Source: UBA2177 sp964452735 (GTDB taxonomy: Bacteria; Patescibacteriota; Dojkabacteria; SC72). From it: 10,353 nt of DNA. Under the pieces are notes generated by a model, which was not told the DNA's origin, searched no databases, and saw only the letters and a list, made by a program, of their open reading frames with translations. Made by a program: the position numbers and the translations under genes. Below, piece by piece: positions 1 through 5,871 of this stretch. Where the stretch lies: the NCBI GenBank assembly GCA_964452735.1, contig CAYVNA010000020.1:1-10353 (forward strand), given 5' to 3'. The stretch's first letter is position 1; each line of letters starts with the position of its first letter.

Positions 1-339
1 GATTGGCTCTGCGGCGTATCCAAATAGTTTAACCATGAAATTAAGAAAACCGTTATTTACTTTCTCTAGATTTGCTCTAGTATCAAATGATGCAATGTAT
101 ACATCCTTTAGAGATTCTTTCCCTAAACTTTTTATCATTTTTGATATATTCTCTGTAGGCCTGAATGCCCTGGTAGGAGATCCTATGATGAGTAATTTCG
201 TATCTTTGTCTATTTCTGGAGTAGACTTTTGTATATTGAATAGTTTTGTATCAAAGTCTTTTACAATTACCTGATGTATTGTCTTGGCAATCTTTTCTGT
301 ATTACCAAAATAGGAATCGTATATTATGGTAGCTTTCAT
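1..339 (-). CDS. Flavodoxin family protein (N-terminal 113 residues, cut by left edge)
   Basis: This is a reading frame I translated by hand on the minus strand; it stays open to the window edge, so the C-terminus is missing. It begins MKATIIYDSYFGNTEKIA. Residues 9-14 (S-Y-F-G-N-T) form the phosphate-binding loop that holds FMN in flavodoxins. GSPT (53-56) closes the third beta strand, and SFDTR (84-88) matches the FDTR stretch of bacterial flavodoxin-like proteins. Flavodoxins are cytoplasmic one-electron carriers using bound FMN. The gene lies downstream of sufC-sufB and a 155-residue unknown gene in the same direction, so supplying electrons to Fe-S metabolism is a reasonable inference, not shown. 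A TATAAT box ends 5 nt before the ATG, so the gene probably also has its own promoter. A stand-alone flavodoxin and the start of a larger flavodoxin-domain protein cannot be told apart here. Confidence 0.85.
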   Translation of the reverse strand, partial: MKATIIYDSYFGNTEKIAKTIHQVIVKDFDTKLFNIQKSTPEIDKDTKLLIIGSPTRAFRPTENISKMIKSLGKESLKDVYIASFDTRANLEKVNNGFLNFMVKLFGYAAEPI

Positions 340-344
340 ACTAG

Positions 345-350
345 ATTATA
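345..350 (-). promoter_or_regulatory. -10 box of the flavodoxin gene
   Basis: A perfect TATAAT on the minus strand is followed by only 5 nt (CTAGT) before the ATG. Initiation 6-7 nt after the box would fall at or next to the start codon, which predicts a leaderless message. No good -35 hexamer is seen 16-18 nt upstream; an inverted repeat occupies that place. Confidence 0.6.
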
Positions 351-362
351 CCAATAAGTGGG

Positions 363-385
363 GAAATTTCTACCTAGAAAATTTC
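363..385. repeat. Inverted repeat between the 155-residue gene and the flavodoxin gene
   Basis: GAAATTTCTA (363-372) and TAGAAAATTTC (375-385) are reverse complements except for one extra A, separated by 2 nt. The repeat contains the TAG stop codon of the upstream gene (374-376) and covers the -35 region of the flavodoxin promoter. It could be an operator or a small mRNA hairpin. No T-run follows, so it is not a standard intrinsic terminator. Confidence 0.5.
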
Positions 386-841
386 ATAATGTATGAATGA
401 AATCTCCTCTTCCTCTTCAGTTACTGTTTTTACAGCAATTATCTTTCCAAGGGAATCATATGGAGTAGACATGCCATGAGTTAGTAATGCTGCACCATCT
501 AGAAGATATTGTTTATTTGTCTTAACCTTTTCTTCCTCTTCTTGTGTTAACCATGTTCTCACGAAGATGTATTTCTCTTCTCCCGCTATTTGAGCAACGC
601 CTAAGAAAGATTCAGAGTTTGAAGTCCCTTCTTCTGGGGCTCCCCTGTATAGTTTTTTTAATGAGTGTCTTGGAAACACATTCTCAAAGGTTACTGGTGC
701 AAGTATCTTTACATATGTCTCAAGATCTAGTTGGTTTGGTTTTATTTGATACATTTTACATACATCAAGAATTCCAAGGAAATGCTTTTCTCTCTCAGAG
801 GCAAAATTCTCGATTGTAAACCTTTTAATCTTTTCAAACAT
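374..841 (-). CDS. Conserved-looking protein of unknown function, 155 aa
   Basis: I do not recognise this family. The protein is soluble-looking, with no signal peptide or membrane segment. The first 60 residues are basic and helical in character (MFEKIKRFTIENFASEREKH). The rest has alternating hydrophobic strands separated by acidic runs, including EEEEK near residue 101 and EEEEE near residue 142. It has a single cysteine (C28, in LDVCKMY). It starts 38 nt after the sufB stop and precedes the flavodoxin gene, all on one strand, so an accessory role in Fe-S or redox metabolism is possible by context only. It also has a very good promoter of its own, so it need not be obligately coupled to suf expression. 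The ATG at 841 is the right distance from the -10 box, which supports this start. Confidence 0.75.
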   Translation of the reverse strand: MFEKIKRFTIENFASEREKHFLGILDVCKMYQIKPNQLDLETYVKILAPVTFENVFPRHSLKKLYRGAPEEGTSNSESFLGVAQIAGEEKYIFVRTWLTQEEEEKVKTNKQYLLDGAALLTHGMSTPYDSLGKIIAVKTVTEEEEEISFIHYEIF

Positions 842-846
842 GTCCG

Positions 847-875
847 ATTATATTATACTTATAGGGCAATATCAA
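847..875 (-). promoter_or_regulatory. Sigma-70-type promoter of the 155-residue gene
   Basis: Reading the minus strand: TTGATA (870-875), a 17-nt spacer, TATAAT (847-852), then 5 nt to the ATG at 841. A second overlapping TATAAT lies at 852-857. This is the closest match to a textbook -35/-10 pair in the window, and its position predicts a leaderless transcript starting inside the suf cluster. Confidence 0.7.
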
Positions 876-880
876 TTGCC
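865..880. repeat. Inverted repeat over the -35 box downstream of sufB
   Basis: GGCAAT (865-870) and ATTGCC (875-880) are exact reverse complements around a 4-nt centre. The right arm touches the sufB stop codon (880-882), and the repeat covers the TTGATA -35 box of the next gene. This is a candidate operator. As RNA it would be a 6-bp hairpin without a T-run, so a terminator is less likely. Confidence 0.5.
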
Positions 881-1905
881 TAAAATCCTTTACTAGATTC
901 TTCTATGATTAGCCTCATCTTCTCCTTTATAACGTCGGGCATCTTCTCTATCGATTTATTTGCAAACCCTCTAACAATTATCTCTTCGGCTTTCTTCTCC
1001 CCCAATCCTTTGGTTTGTAGATACTCTATCTCTTCGCTAGATATTTTCCCTAGATAGGCTTCATGAGTTAGTTGAGAGTCTTTATTCTGTGAAAATAACT
1101 TTGGTATTGCAGTAACTCTAGATTTGTCATTTAAAAGTAGGGCATCGCAAGATATATGTCCTTTAGAGTTTGAGCCCTTTCCCTGTATATCAGTTTTCGT
1201 AATGAACTTACCCCCATTACTGACTACACTAGAGAGTATTTCTCCAGAGGAATCTTTTCCTTTTAATATTACTGTCCCTCCAAGATCAATATTTGAATTA
1301 GGATGTATATATGAAAGAGACTGTACTGTTGCTTTAGCTTTCTCACCTAGTATTATCTTAGGATTTGCAACGATCTCTTTTACCTTGTCCCAAACGATAT
1401 AGTTTGAGATATATTCACCTCCCTCCTGTACATATACTTTTGTATGAGGATATACCTTTGAGTTCTCTCCCCAGGAATGTATCATATTGAAGGTCACTTT
1501 TGCGTTCTTGCCTACAAAAATATCCATTATGGCAGTGTGTGTATTATCTTTTACATGGGAGTTAGAGAGGCAACCTGTGAAGATTTCCAATGTACTATCT
1601 TCTTCTGCGAAAAGAATATTATGGACTCTTTGTTTTAAACCGTTTTCTGATGTTAGGAAGCATGTCTGTATGGAATTGGAAGATCCTTTAGGTGATCTGA
1701 TGAAATATCCACTGTATTTTCTCCAGTTATGTTTTTGTGTGTTTAATCCTTTGAGATATTTATTAACCTCGGGATGTCTTATATCTAATATCTGAAGGTC
1801 TTTTTCATCTATCTCTATTGGAATTGGCTGATTCCCGTTAATGACGATATATGGGTTGAAACCCAAGTTAGAGAAGTTTGAAACGAAAGAATCTATCTCC
1901 ATCAT
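880..1905 (-). CDS. sufB: SufB/SufD-family Fe-S cluster scaffold protein (SufB-like, compact form)
   Basis: SufB works with the SufC ATPase in the cytoplasm to assemble Fe-S clusters and pass them to apoproteins. The 341 residues carry the repetitive beta-strand core of the SufBD family from about residue 75 to 275, followed by the helical C-terminal part (KISSEEIEYLQTKGLGEKKA). In ISCDALLLNDKSRV, C253 aligns with the cysteine needed for cluster assembly in E. coli SufB (C405), and H281-E282 of THEA align with its H433/E434 pair. This marks it as SufB-type rather than SufD. It is much shorter than E. coli SufB (about 495 aa) and close to archaeal SufB-like proteins. The start ATGATG overlaps the sufC stop by 4 nt, implying translational coupling, with a weak GGAAAG ribosome site upstream. 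No sufD is present, so a SufB homodimer with SufC is inferred. Confidence 0.93.
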   Translation of the reverse strand: MMEIDSFVSNFSNLGFNPYIVINGNQPIPIEIDEKDLQILDIRHPEVNKYLKGLNTQKHNWRKYSGYFIRSPKGSSNSIQTCFLTSENGLKQRVHNILFAEEDSTLEIFTGCLSNSHVKDNTHTAIMDIFVGKNAKVTFNMIHSWGENSKVYPHTKVYVQEGGEYISNYIVWDKVKEIVANPKIILGEKAKATVQSLSYIHPNSNIDLGGTVILKGKDSSGEILSSVVSNGGKFITKTDIQGKGSNSKGHISCDALLLNDKSRVTAIPKLFSQNKDSQLTHEAYLGKISSEEIEYLQTKGLGEKKAEEIIVRGFANKSIEKMPDVIKEKMRLIIEESSKGF

Positions 1906-2612
1906 ATCTTCTTTCCATTACATTTTATACATGACTGATATCCATCCTTTTTTATGCAATCAAGAATCTTTTTAGGGTTTCCTTGACATGCTATATGTCC
2001 ATCATATATGACTGCAGCCTTCTCAATATCCAAATGTTTTAAAATATCTCCTGTATGGGTAACTATTATACCTATGGCATTTTTCTCCTTTACTATCCTA
2101 TCTATATATATCCCAATTTTTTTTAGATTGTCTATATCCACACCAGAGTCAGGTTCATCAAAGAGGAATACCTTCGTTTCTTCTAGTTTTGATATTGTGT
2201 GCAACTCTGTTCTTTTCATCTCTCCCCCAGAAAGTCCTTCATTTATATCTCTGTAGTAGAAGGAAGAGATGGAGAGGGGATCTTCATTGTCTAATTCGGA
2301 GGATATCTCCTTCATTATATCTCCTAGTTTTACCCCCTTTATCTTTGGGGGTGTTTGGTACATGTATGTAATTCCTTTCTTCACTCTCTCATCTATACTT
2401 AAGTTTGATATGTCTTCTCCATCTAGCATTATCTTTCCATTTGTTCTGTATTTTGAGAATCCCATGATGGATCTAAAGAGGGAGGATTTGCCAGACCCGT
2501 TTGGTCCTAAGAGTACAAAGAAAGATCCTTTTTTTACATTTATATCGAGGGATATATTGTTTATTATTTTTCTATCTTCTATGTATACATCGAGATTCTT
2601 GATTTGAAGCAT
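1902..2612 (-). CDS. sufC: SufC, ABC-type ATPase of the SUF Fe-S assembly complex
   Basis: SufC is the cytoplasmic ATPase that drives conformational change in the SufB scaffold. All ABC motifs are intact in the 236 residues: Walker A GPNGSGKSS (36-44), Q-loop Q86, signature LSGGEMKR (127-134), Walker B with D152-E153 in VFLFDEPDSGVD, and switch histidine H186 in THTGD. DEPDSGVDID and LSGGE-KR are SufC-style rather than transporter-style, and no membrane partner is encoded nearby. Length is slightly below the family norm (about 245-260). An unusual detail is a C-terminal SCIKC motif (C228, C231) just before the end, which could bind metal or form a disulfide. The gene is first in its cluster, and its stop overlaps sufB. 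A TATAAT box 6 nt upstream supports the ATG chosen. Confidence 0.95.
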   Translation of the reverse strand: MLQIKNLDVYIEDRKIINNISLDINVKKGSFFVLLGPNGSGKSSLFRSIMGFSKYRTNGKIMLDGEDISNLSIDERVKKGITYMYQTPPKIKGVKLGDIMKEISSELDNEDPLSISSFYYRDINEGLSGGEMKRTELHTISKLEETKVFLFDEPDSGVDIDNLKKIGIYIDRIVKEKNAIGIIVTHTGDILKHLDIEKAAVIYDGHIACQGNPKKILDCIKKDGYQSCIKCNGKKI

Positions 2613-2618
2613 ATGTAT

Positions 2619-2624
2619 ATTATA
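2619..2624 (-). promoter_or_regulatory. -10 box of sufC
   Basis: TATAAT on the minus strand is separated from the sufC ATG by 6 nt, so the predicted start of transcription is the A of the start codon. The -35 region is poor; it holds a short AGGG/CCCT repeat (2639-2649). Confidence 0.6.
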
Positions 2625-2665
2625 CTACATTTGTATTTAGGGAAGCCCTTATACTAAGAAGAAGT

Positions 2666-2695
2666 TTGTATGGGGAAATAGTTTGGGAGTATAAT
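2666..2695 (+). promoter_or_regulatory. Possible promoter of the 2708 gene
   Basis: TTGTAT (2666-2671), an 18-nt spacer and TATAAT (2690-2695) form a plausible sigma-70 pair on the plus strand, divergent from sufC. It lies inside the longest possible reading frame of the following gene. If used, it excludes the TTG start at 2666. Confidence 0.45.
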
Positions 2696-2707
2696 GGGGG
2701 AATAAAT

Positions 2708-3136
2708 TTGAGTTATTTGAATATGGGAAATGAGATTCAGGAAGAAGAAGGCAATACATTAGGAAGCTACTATGAGGAGTGTAGGGCAAGTTTGGAGGAG
2801 TGTGTAGAGAAAGGCTTGTATGTTAAAGATGAGTGTTCTGATGGTAGTTGTTTATACTCCATGGTTACTGAGAATGCAGGGACTATTCCTCTTGCTTATT
2901 CGAATTCTAAGGTAATTATTTTGAGGGGTGATAGGATAGTATTTTATAATGAAAATGGTGAGTATAGTTGCTATGTTAACGATTTCTTACTTCTTCCCGA
3001 GATGGGAATGGTAGGTTATGTATCCTCAGAAGACCATGGTAGTATTGATTCTTCCTTCTCTAGCTCTTTCAAGCTATCAGAAGTTGTCCATAATAGTTCA
3101 GCTCTTGGGAGGGCTATCGACAGTGGTTATCTTTAA
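2708..3136 (+). CDS. Unknown Cys- and Ser-rich protein, about 142 aa
   Basis: I do not recognise a family. There is no signal peptide or membrane segment. The first half is acidic (EIQEEEG) with four cysteines in about 24 residues, in the fragments EECRASLEEC and DECSDGSC. A beta-rich middle follows (KVIILRGDRIVFYNENGEY), then a Ser-rich tail (SIDSSFSSSF). The start is uncertain. The frame is open from a TTG at 2666, but a TTGTAT/TATAAT pair overlies that part, so I chose the TTG at 2708, which has GGGGG about 7 nt upstream. The first in-frame ATG is at 2723. The next gene begins 5 nt after the stop, so the two are probably one transcript. It is also divergent from sufC with a shared intergenic region. 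Confidence 0.6.
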   Translation: MSYLNMGNEIQEEEGNTLGSYYEECRASLEECVEKGLYVKDECSDGSCLYSMVTENAGTIPLAYSNSKVIILRGDRIVFYNENGEYSCYVNDFLLLPEMGMVGYVSSEDHGSIDSSFSSSFKLSEVVHNSSALGRAIDSGYL

Positions 3137-3141
3137 TATCT

Positions 3142-3618
3142 ATGAGAGTATATATAACGGGAAGTGCTGGAGTCGGAAAAACAACATATGCTGATGAATT
3201 ACAAGGGAATTTGTCTATCCCTCTTTATCATACAGATGACCTGTATGATTCGAAGAAGAACCTAATGTTTTCTCTTGATCGTATAAAAAAGAAAATTCCT
3301 CTAGAATCTGATTGGATAATTGAAGGATCCTACTATATGCCGGAATATGTTAGGAATGCTGATGTTGTTGTATATCTAAAGAGTAATCTTTGGGTTAGTA
3401 TGTGGAGGATCTTTAAGAGGTGGTTTAAGGACAAGGAGCTTAGGAAAAGGTTTGGATTACTAAGTACATTAAGATTGATGCTCTCAACTATCACTGGAAG
3501 GTTTGATGCTGAGAACGTATCCTTGGATACAGATAAATGTGGTCATTATACAGAGAAGGACAGGTACAATTTGTGTAGGTATAATGCTAAGAAATTCCTA
3601 GTTGAGGAAATCTCCTGA
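3142..3618 (+). CDS. FlaR/adenylate-kinase-like P-loop NTPase
   Basis: This 158-residue protein is a small P-loop kinase-like protein. It has Walker A GSAGVGKTT (7-15) directly after the first beta strand, an acidic pair D32-D33 in YHTDDLY after strand 2, and WIIEGSYY (58-65), which corresponds to the W-I-x-x-G-x-Y segment of FlaR/topology-modulation proteins. A basic, lid-like helix follows (FKRWFKDKELRKRFG, about 91-105). Proteins of this group resemble adenylate and shikimate kinases, but their substrates are mostly unknown, so I give no reaction. It is probably cytoplasmic and co-transcribed with the Cys/Ser-rich gene 5 nt upstream. No ribosome-binding site is visible before the ATG. It ends with TGA, 4 nt from the stop of the convergent gene. 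Confidence 0.8.
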   Translation: MRVYITGSAGVGKTTYADELQGNLSIPLYHTDDLYDSKKNLMFSLDRIKKKIPLESDWIIEGSYYMPEYVRNADVVVYLKSNLWVSMWRIFKRWFKDKELRKRFGLLSTLRLMLSTITGRFDAENVSLDTDKCGHYTEKDRYNLCRYNAKKFLVEEIS

Positions 3619-3622
3619 TCTC

Positions 3623-4336
3623 TTACCTTACATTCACAGATGCTGGTACTGTTCCCTTAAACCTTACTCCCTCTGATGTTACTATGGCTTCTTTCACATT
3701 TGTATAATCAGAAAGGGTACGAGCTTTCTCTATTGAATCTTCTATGACATATCCTATCGCTGAGGATATATTTGATGGTACTGATATATTCCCTATTTTC
3801 ATATTATCTATATCTATTGAGACATCATTCTCTGTTATGGAAGCAGTACCTGTTGCATATAGTGGTAGGGGATCTGGTATGTATCTTATATATCCCTTTG
3901 CTTTCTCTATGTCTTCCTGACTGTATCCCAATGTTCTTCCAAGTGCTTCTGCTTCTTTGAGTGTGATTAGGGATGATGCTTCTACTGTTCCATCCGTATT
4001 AAGTTTTATCTGAAGATTCTTGAAAGGTATTCCTGTCCAAGAGTTTTCCCAAGCAGAGAACCAGGAATTAATTTCTTTCTGGGTGAATGTATGTTCAATA
4101 TCTATACCTCCTTCAAATACCAATGTTCCACTTCTGGGTGTGTCTCCCTCTAAATTATTCTGAAAGCCGATTTCTTCGTAGTATGCATATATGATATCGG
4201 GGGATTCATCTATCCCAAGATCTATTTGTTCCATACCTGGGATATTTAGTGAGAGAACGTTGTTCTTCAAGACTAGATATATTCCTGCTACTGCAAGGAC
4301 TATTACTAGGAAAATAATTAAGAGTATTTTTTTCAT
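3623..4336 (-). CDS. Membrane-anchored extracytoplasmic protein of unknown function
   Basis: Residues 1-3 are MKK, followed by one strong hydrophobic helix (about 4-23) with no clear signal-peptidase site, so the protein is probably an N-terminally anchored protein facing outside. The ectodomain (about 27-237) is beta-rich. HTFTQKEINSWFSA (82-95), followed by an amphipathic strand with a DGTVEASS turn, resembles the pattern of YpmS/DUF2140 or other lipid-binding-like lipoprotein domains; I treat this as a weak resemblance. It has no cysteines. It lies downstream of the AlkD cluster on the same strand, but a 94-nt gap with a good promoter (TTTACA/TAACAT) suggests a separate transcript. The 3' end meets the convergent P-loop gene with 4 nt between them. 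Confidence 0.75.
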   Translation of the reverse strand: MKKILLIIFLVIVLAVAGIYLVLKNNVLSLNIPGMEQIDLGIDESPDIIYAYYEEIGFQNNLEGDTPRSGTLVFEGGIDIEHTFTQKEINSWFSAWENSWTGIPFKNLQIKLNTDGTVEASSLITLKEAEALGRTLGYSQEDIEKAKGYIRYIPDPLPLYATGTASITENDVSIDIDNMKIGNISVPSNISSAIGYVIEDSIEKARTLSDYTNVKEAIVTSEGVRFKGTVPASVNVR

Positions 4337-4346
4337 ATGAAGAAAA

Positions 4347-4362
4347 AAGTAATTTATTACTT
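4347..4362. repeat. Inverted repeat just downstream of the -10 box of the 4336 gene
   Basis: AAGTAAT (4347-4353) and ATTACTT (4356-4362) are exact reverse complements with a 2-nt centre. They sit from about -5 to +11 relative to the predicted transcription start. On the minus strand a run of six T follows. It could be an operator, or a weak terminator for the cluster ending at 4431; the stem is short and AT-only. Confidence 0.4.
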
Positions 4363-4363
4363 T

Positions 4364-4392
4364 ATGTTACTATTAAGATTTGTTTGTGTAAA
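4364..4392 (-). promoter_or_regulatory. Promoter of the membrane-anchored protein gene
   Basis: On the minus strand: TTTACA (4387-4392), a 17-nt spacer, TAACAT (4364-4369). The predicted start near 4357 leaves a leader of about 21 nt with no Shine-Dalgarno sequence (it ends TTTTTTCTTCAT). Confidence 0.5.
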
Positions 4393-4430
4393 TGGTTATA
4401 TTACCAAACATCAATGAAATACCTCTCCCC

Positions 4431-4910
4431 TTATTCCTCTATCTGTGCAAAAGCCACAACATAGTTATGTCCATACTTCTTAGAACACTTAGGACAATAT
4501 GCATAATGGAAATAGTATTTAATTGGAAACAGCTTCTTCTCTTCTAGATATCTATCAAATTCCTGAATCCATTGTGGGACCATATTATATGGACCATCAA
4601 ACACCTTAGATATATATTTACCAGATAATGTAACATTCTCTAAAGAAGGAACATCCTTACTAACTGTAAAATAGAGTTCTGATTTCCAAGGAGATGGATC
4701 ATATGCAAGTATTAAGAAATCTTCTATTTCTACATCAGCCTTAGCCTCAGTTATTTTTGCATATGTCTCTGTTATTACCTTTCCCATATTTAAAGGCATA
4801 TGGAATATCTGATTCACATATCCTTTTACAAACTTCTTTTCTTTCCAAACATGCTCCTTATTCTGATACTTCTCAACATTAAACTCAGGACAACAAATAT
4901 CATCACTCAT
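4431..4910 (-). CDS. Conserved protein of unknown function with N-terminal CC and C-terminal CPKC
   Basis: The 159 residues match my memory of a widespread small-protein family beginning CCP-F and ending CPKC--KYG-NYVV, sometimes labelled only 'hydrolase' in databases with no proven reaction. The middle (about 25-130) has a two-part alpha/beta layout reminiscent of the GyrI-like small-molecule-binding fold, which is tentative. Visible sites are C6-C7, a CPEF-N start, H135 and C139-P-K-C142 near the C-terminus. These cysteines could together bind a metal, but that is inference. There is no signal or membrane segment. It begins 26 nt after the AlkD-like gene on the same strand with no clear promoter (only AT-rich TATATA), so it is probably the last gene of that operon, linking it loosely to stress or repair. 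Confidence 0.72.
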   Translation of the reverse strand: MSDDICCPEFNVEKYQNKEHVWKEKKFVKGYVNQIFHMPLNMGKVITETYAKITEAKADVEIEDFLILAYDPSPWKSELYFTVSKDVPSLENVTLSGKYISKVFDGPYNMVPQWIQEFDRYLEEKKLFPIKYYFHYAYCPKCSKKYGHNYVVAFAQIEE

Positions 4911-4936
4911 GGTATATATGTTTATTAATTTAAATA

Positions 4937-5647
4937 TTATTTTGCCATAGCTTCTTTCTTTAGCTCTTTAGGTATCTTTTCTATGGCATACCTTAAAGAT
5001 GTCCTAGGCATAGTAGCTTTATTCTTCATTACATATTTAAAAACTGCTCTCTCATCATTCTCACTTGCAGCTTTCAACATCCAACCATATCCTTTCTGAA
5101 CTATATCATCTTGATCTAGAAGAAGTATATCTGCTATTTCAAATATGTCTTTCAAAAACATACCTTTCCTAGCAGGTATTATCAAAGAAACTGCAGATGC
5201 TCTCTTCATCCATCTGTTGTTAGATCGTGCCCATTTTTTAATTGTGGTGATATGCCTAGGATACATCATGAGAAATTCTCCTACGGTATGATTACAAAAA
5301 GTATCACAGGATGCCCAGTTAGTTACATATTTCTCTATCCATCTTTCAAATATCTCTAGATCTTCCTCTTCAAACAGATCATGCATATTATATGTCCATT
5401 CACATGCAATGAATGTTTTTTCTAGATACCCTGATTTCCATAGTTCTTCACATAGCTCAAAGACTTCCCCTTTATCTAAACCTTTAATCTCTTTGAAATA
5501 TGATTTACCAAGCTTCACTACCTCCCCTGTCTTAGTACCATATGTCTTTATGGGTTCTTTAAAATATCTTTGACCACTCTCTTGAAGTTTCTGATCAGAC
5601 ATTCTTTCAAGTTCTCTCTCTAATCTAACTAGTATTTCTTTCATCAT
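4937..5647 (-). CDS. AlkD-family DNA alkylation repair glycosylase
   Basis: AlkD proteins are HEAT-like-repeat DNA glycosylases that remove cationic alkylated bases such as N3- and N7-alkylpurines. The 236 residues are almost wholly helical and equal the usual family length. The signature residues of Bacillus cereus AlkD are found at matching places: W111 and D115 in NWASCDTF (W109/D113 in AlkD), R149 in WMKRASAV (R148) and W189 in GYGWMLKAA (W187). The catalytic Asp is therefore present and the enzyme should be active. The start ATGATG overlaps the TGA of the DUF167 gene by 4 nt, so translation is probably coupled; either of the two ATGs could be used. W111-x3-D115 is followed by C118, an unremarkable substitution. 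Confidence 0.88.
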   Translation of the reverse strand: MMKEILVRLERELERMSDQKLQESGQRYFKEPIKTYGTKTGEVVKLGKSYFKEIKGLDKGEVFELCEELWKSGYLEKTFIACEWTYNMHDLFEEEDLEIFERWIEKYVTNWASCDTFCNHTVGEFLMMYPRHITTIKKWARSNNRWMKRASAVSLIIPARKGMFLKDIFEIADILLLDQDDIVQKGYGWMLKAASENDERAVFKYVMKNKATMPRTSLRYAIEKIPKELKKEAMAK

Positions 5648-5871
5648 AGTTTTTCTTCTAATATGACTTTCTTTCTTGTGGAAGTCTTCCCACTTTGTAT
5701 ATATATTTGGGATTTGGGTATCTCAAAATATTTACTTAATATGGATATCACTTCTGTATTGGCTTTGTTTTTGTCAGGTAATGCCCTTACAGATATATTG
5801 TATGTCCCATCGTCCATTTCCTCTATGGATTGTTCTTTCTGTTTAGTCTTCACCTTTACAAAAATCACCAT
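5644..5871 (-). CDS. DUF167/YggU (UPF0235) family protein
   Basis: This 75-residue protein shows the DUF167 pattern: a strand ending VRALPDKNKANTEVI (28-42), where other members have V-APP-DGKAN, a helix, then IPKSQIYIQSGKTSTRKKV with the typical K-S/T-x-V-x-I-x-x-G-x-x-S/T-R-x-K. Members are small alpha/beta proteins without a settled function. It is shorter than most (about 90-100 aa), with the N-terminal strand trimmed. Its ATG directly abuts the TAA of the 59-residue gene upstream (TAAATG), and its TGA overlaps the AlkD-type gene, so it sits in the middle of a tightly coupled operon. No Shine-Dalgarno sequence is visible. Confidence 0.85.
   Translation of the reverse strand: MVIFVKVKTKQKEQSIEEMDDGTYNISVRALPDKNKANTEVISILSKYFEIPKSQIYIQSGKTSTRKKVILEEKL

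Noticed and set aside
35..274. Plus-strand open frame of 79 codons with a hydrophobic look
   Set aside because: It is antisense to the flavodoxin frame, which has clear family motifs and a promoter.
544..819. Plus-strand open frame of 91 codons
   Set aside because: It lies wholly opposite the 155-aa minus-strand gene, which fits the cluster and has the promoter.
1124..2607. Several plus-strand open frames of 60-112 codons
   Set aside because: All are antisense to sufB and sufC, with Phe/Ser/Ile-rich composition typical of shadow frames in AT-rich DNA.
3772..3960. Plus-strand frame of 62 codons rich in Leu and Tyr
   Set aside because: It is antisense to the membrane-anchored protein gene; its hydrophobicity is a by-product of codon complement.
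1902..5646. UGA recoded as glycine, as in some CPR phyla
   Set aside because: TGA ends sufC, the DUF167 gene and the P-loop gene at natural family lengths, and no in-frame TGA interrupts any gene.
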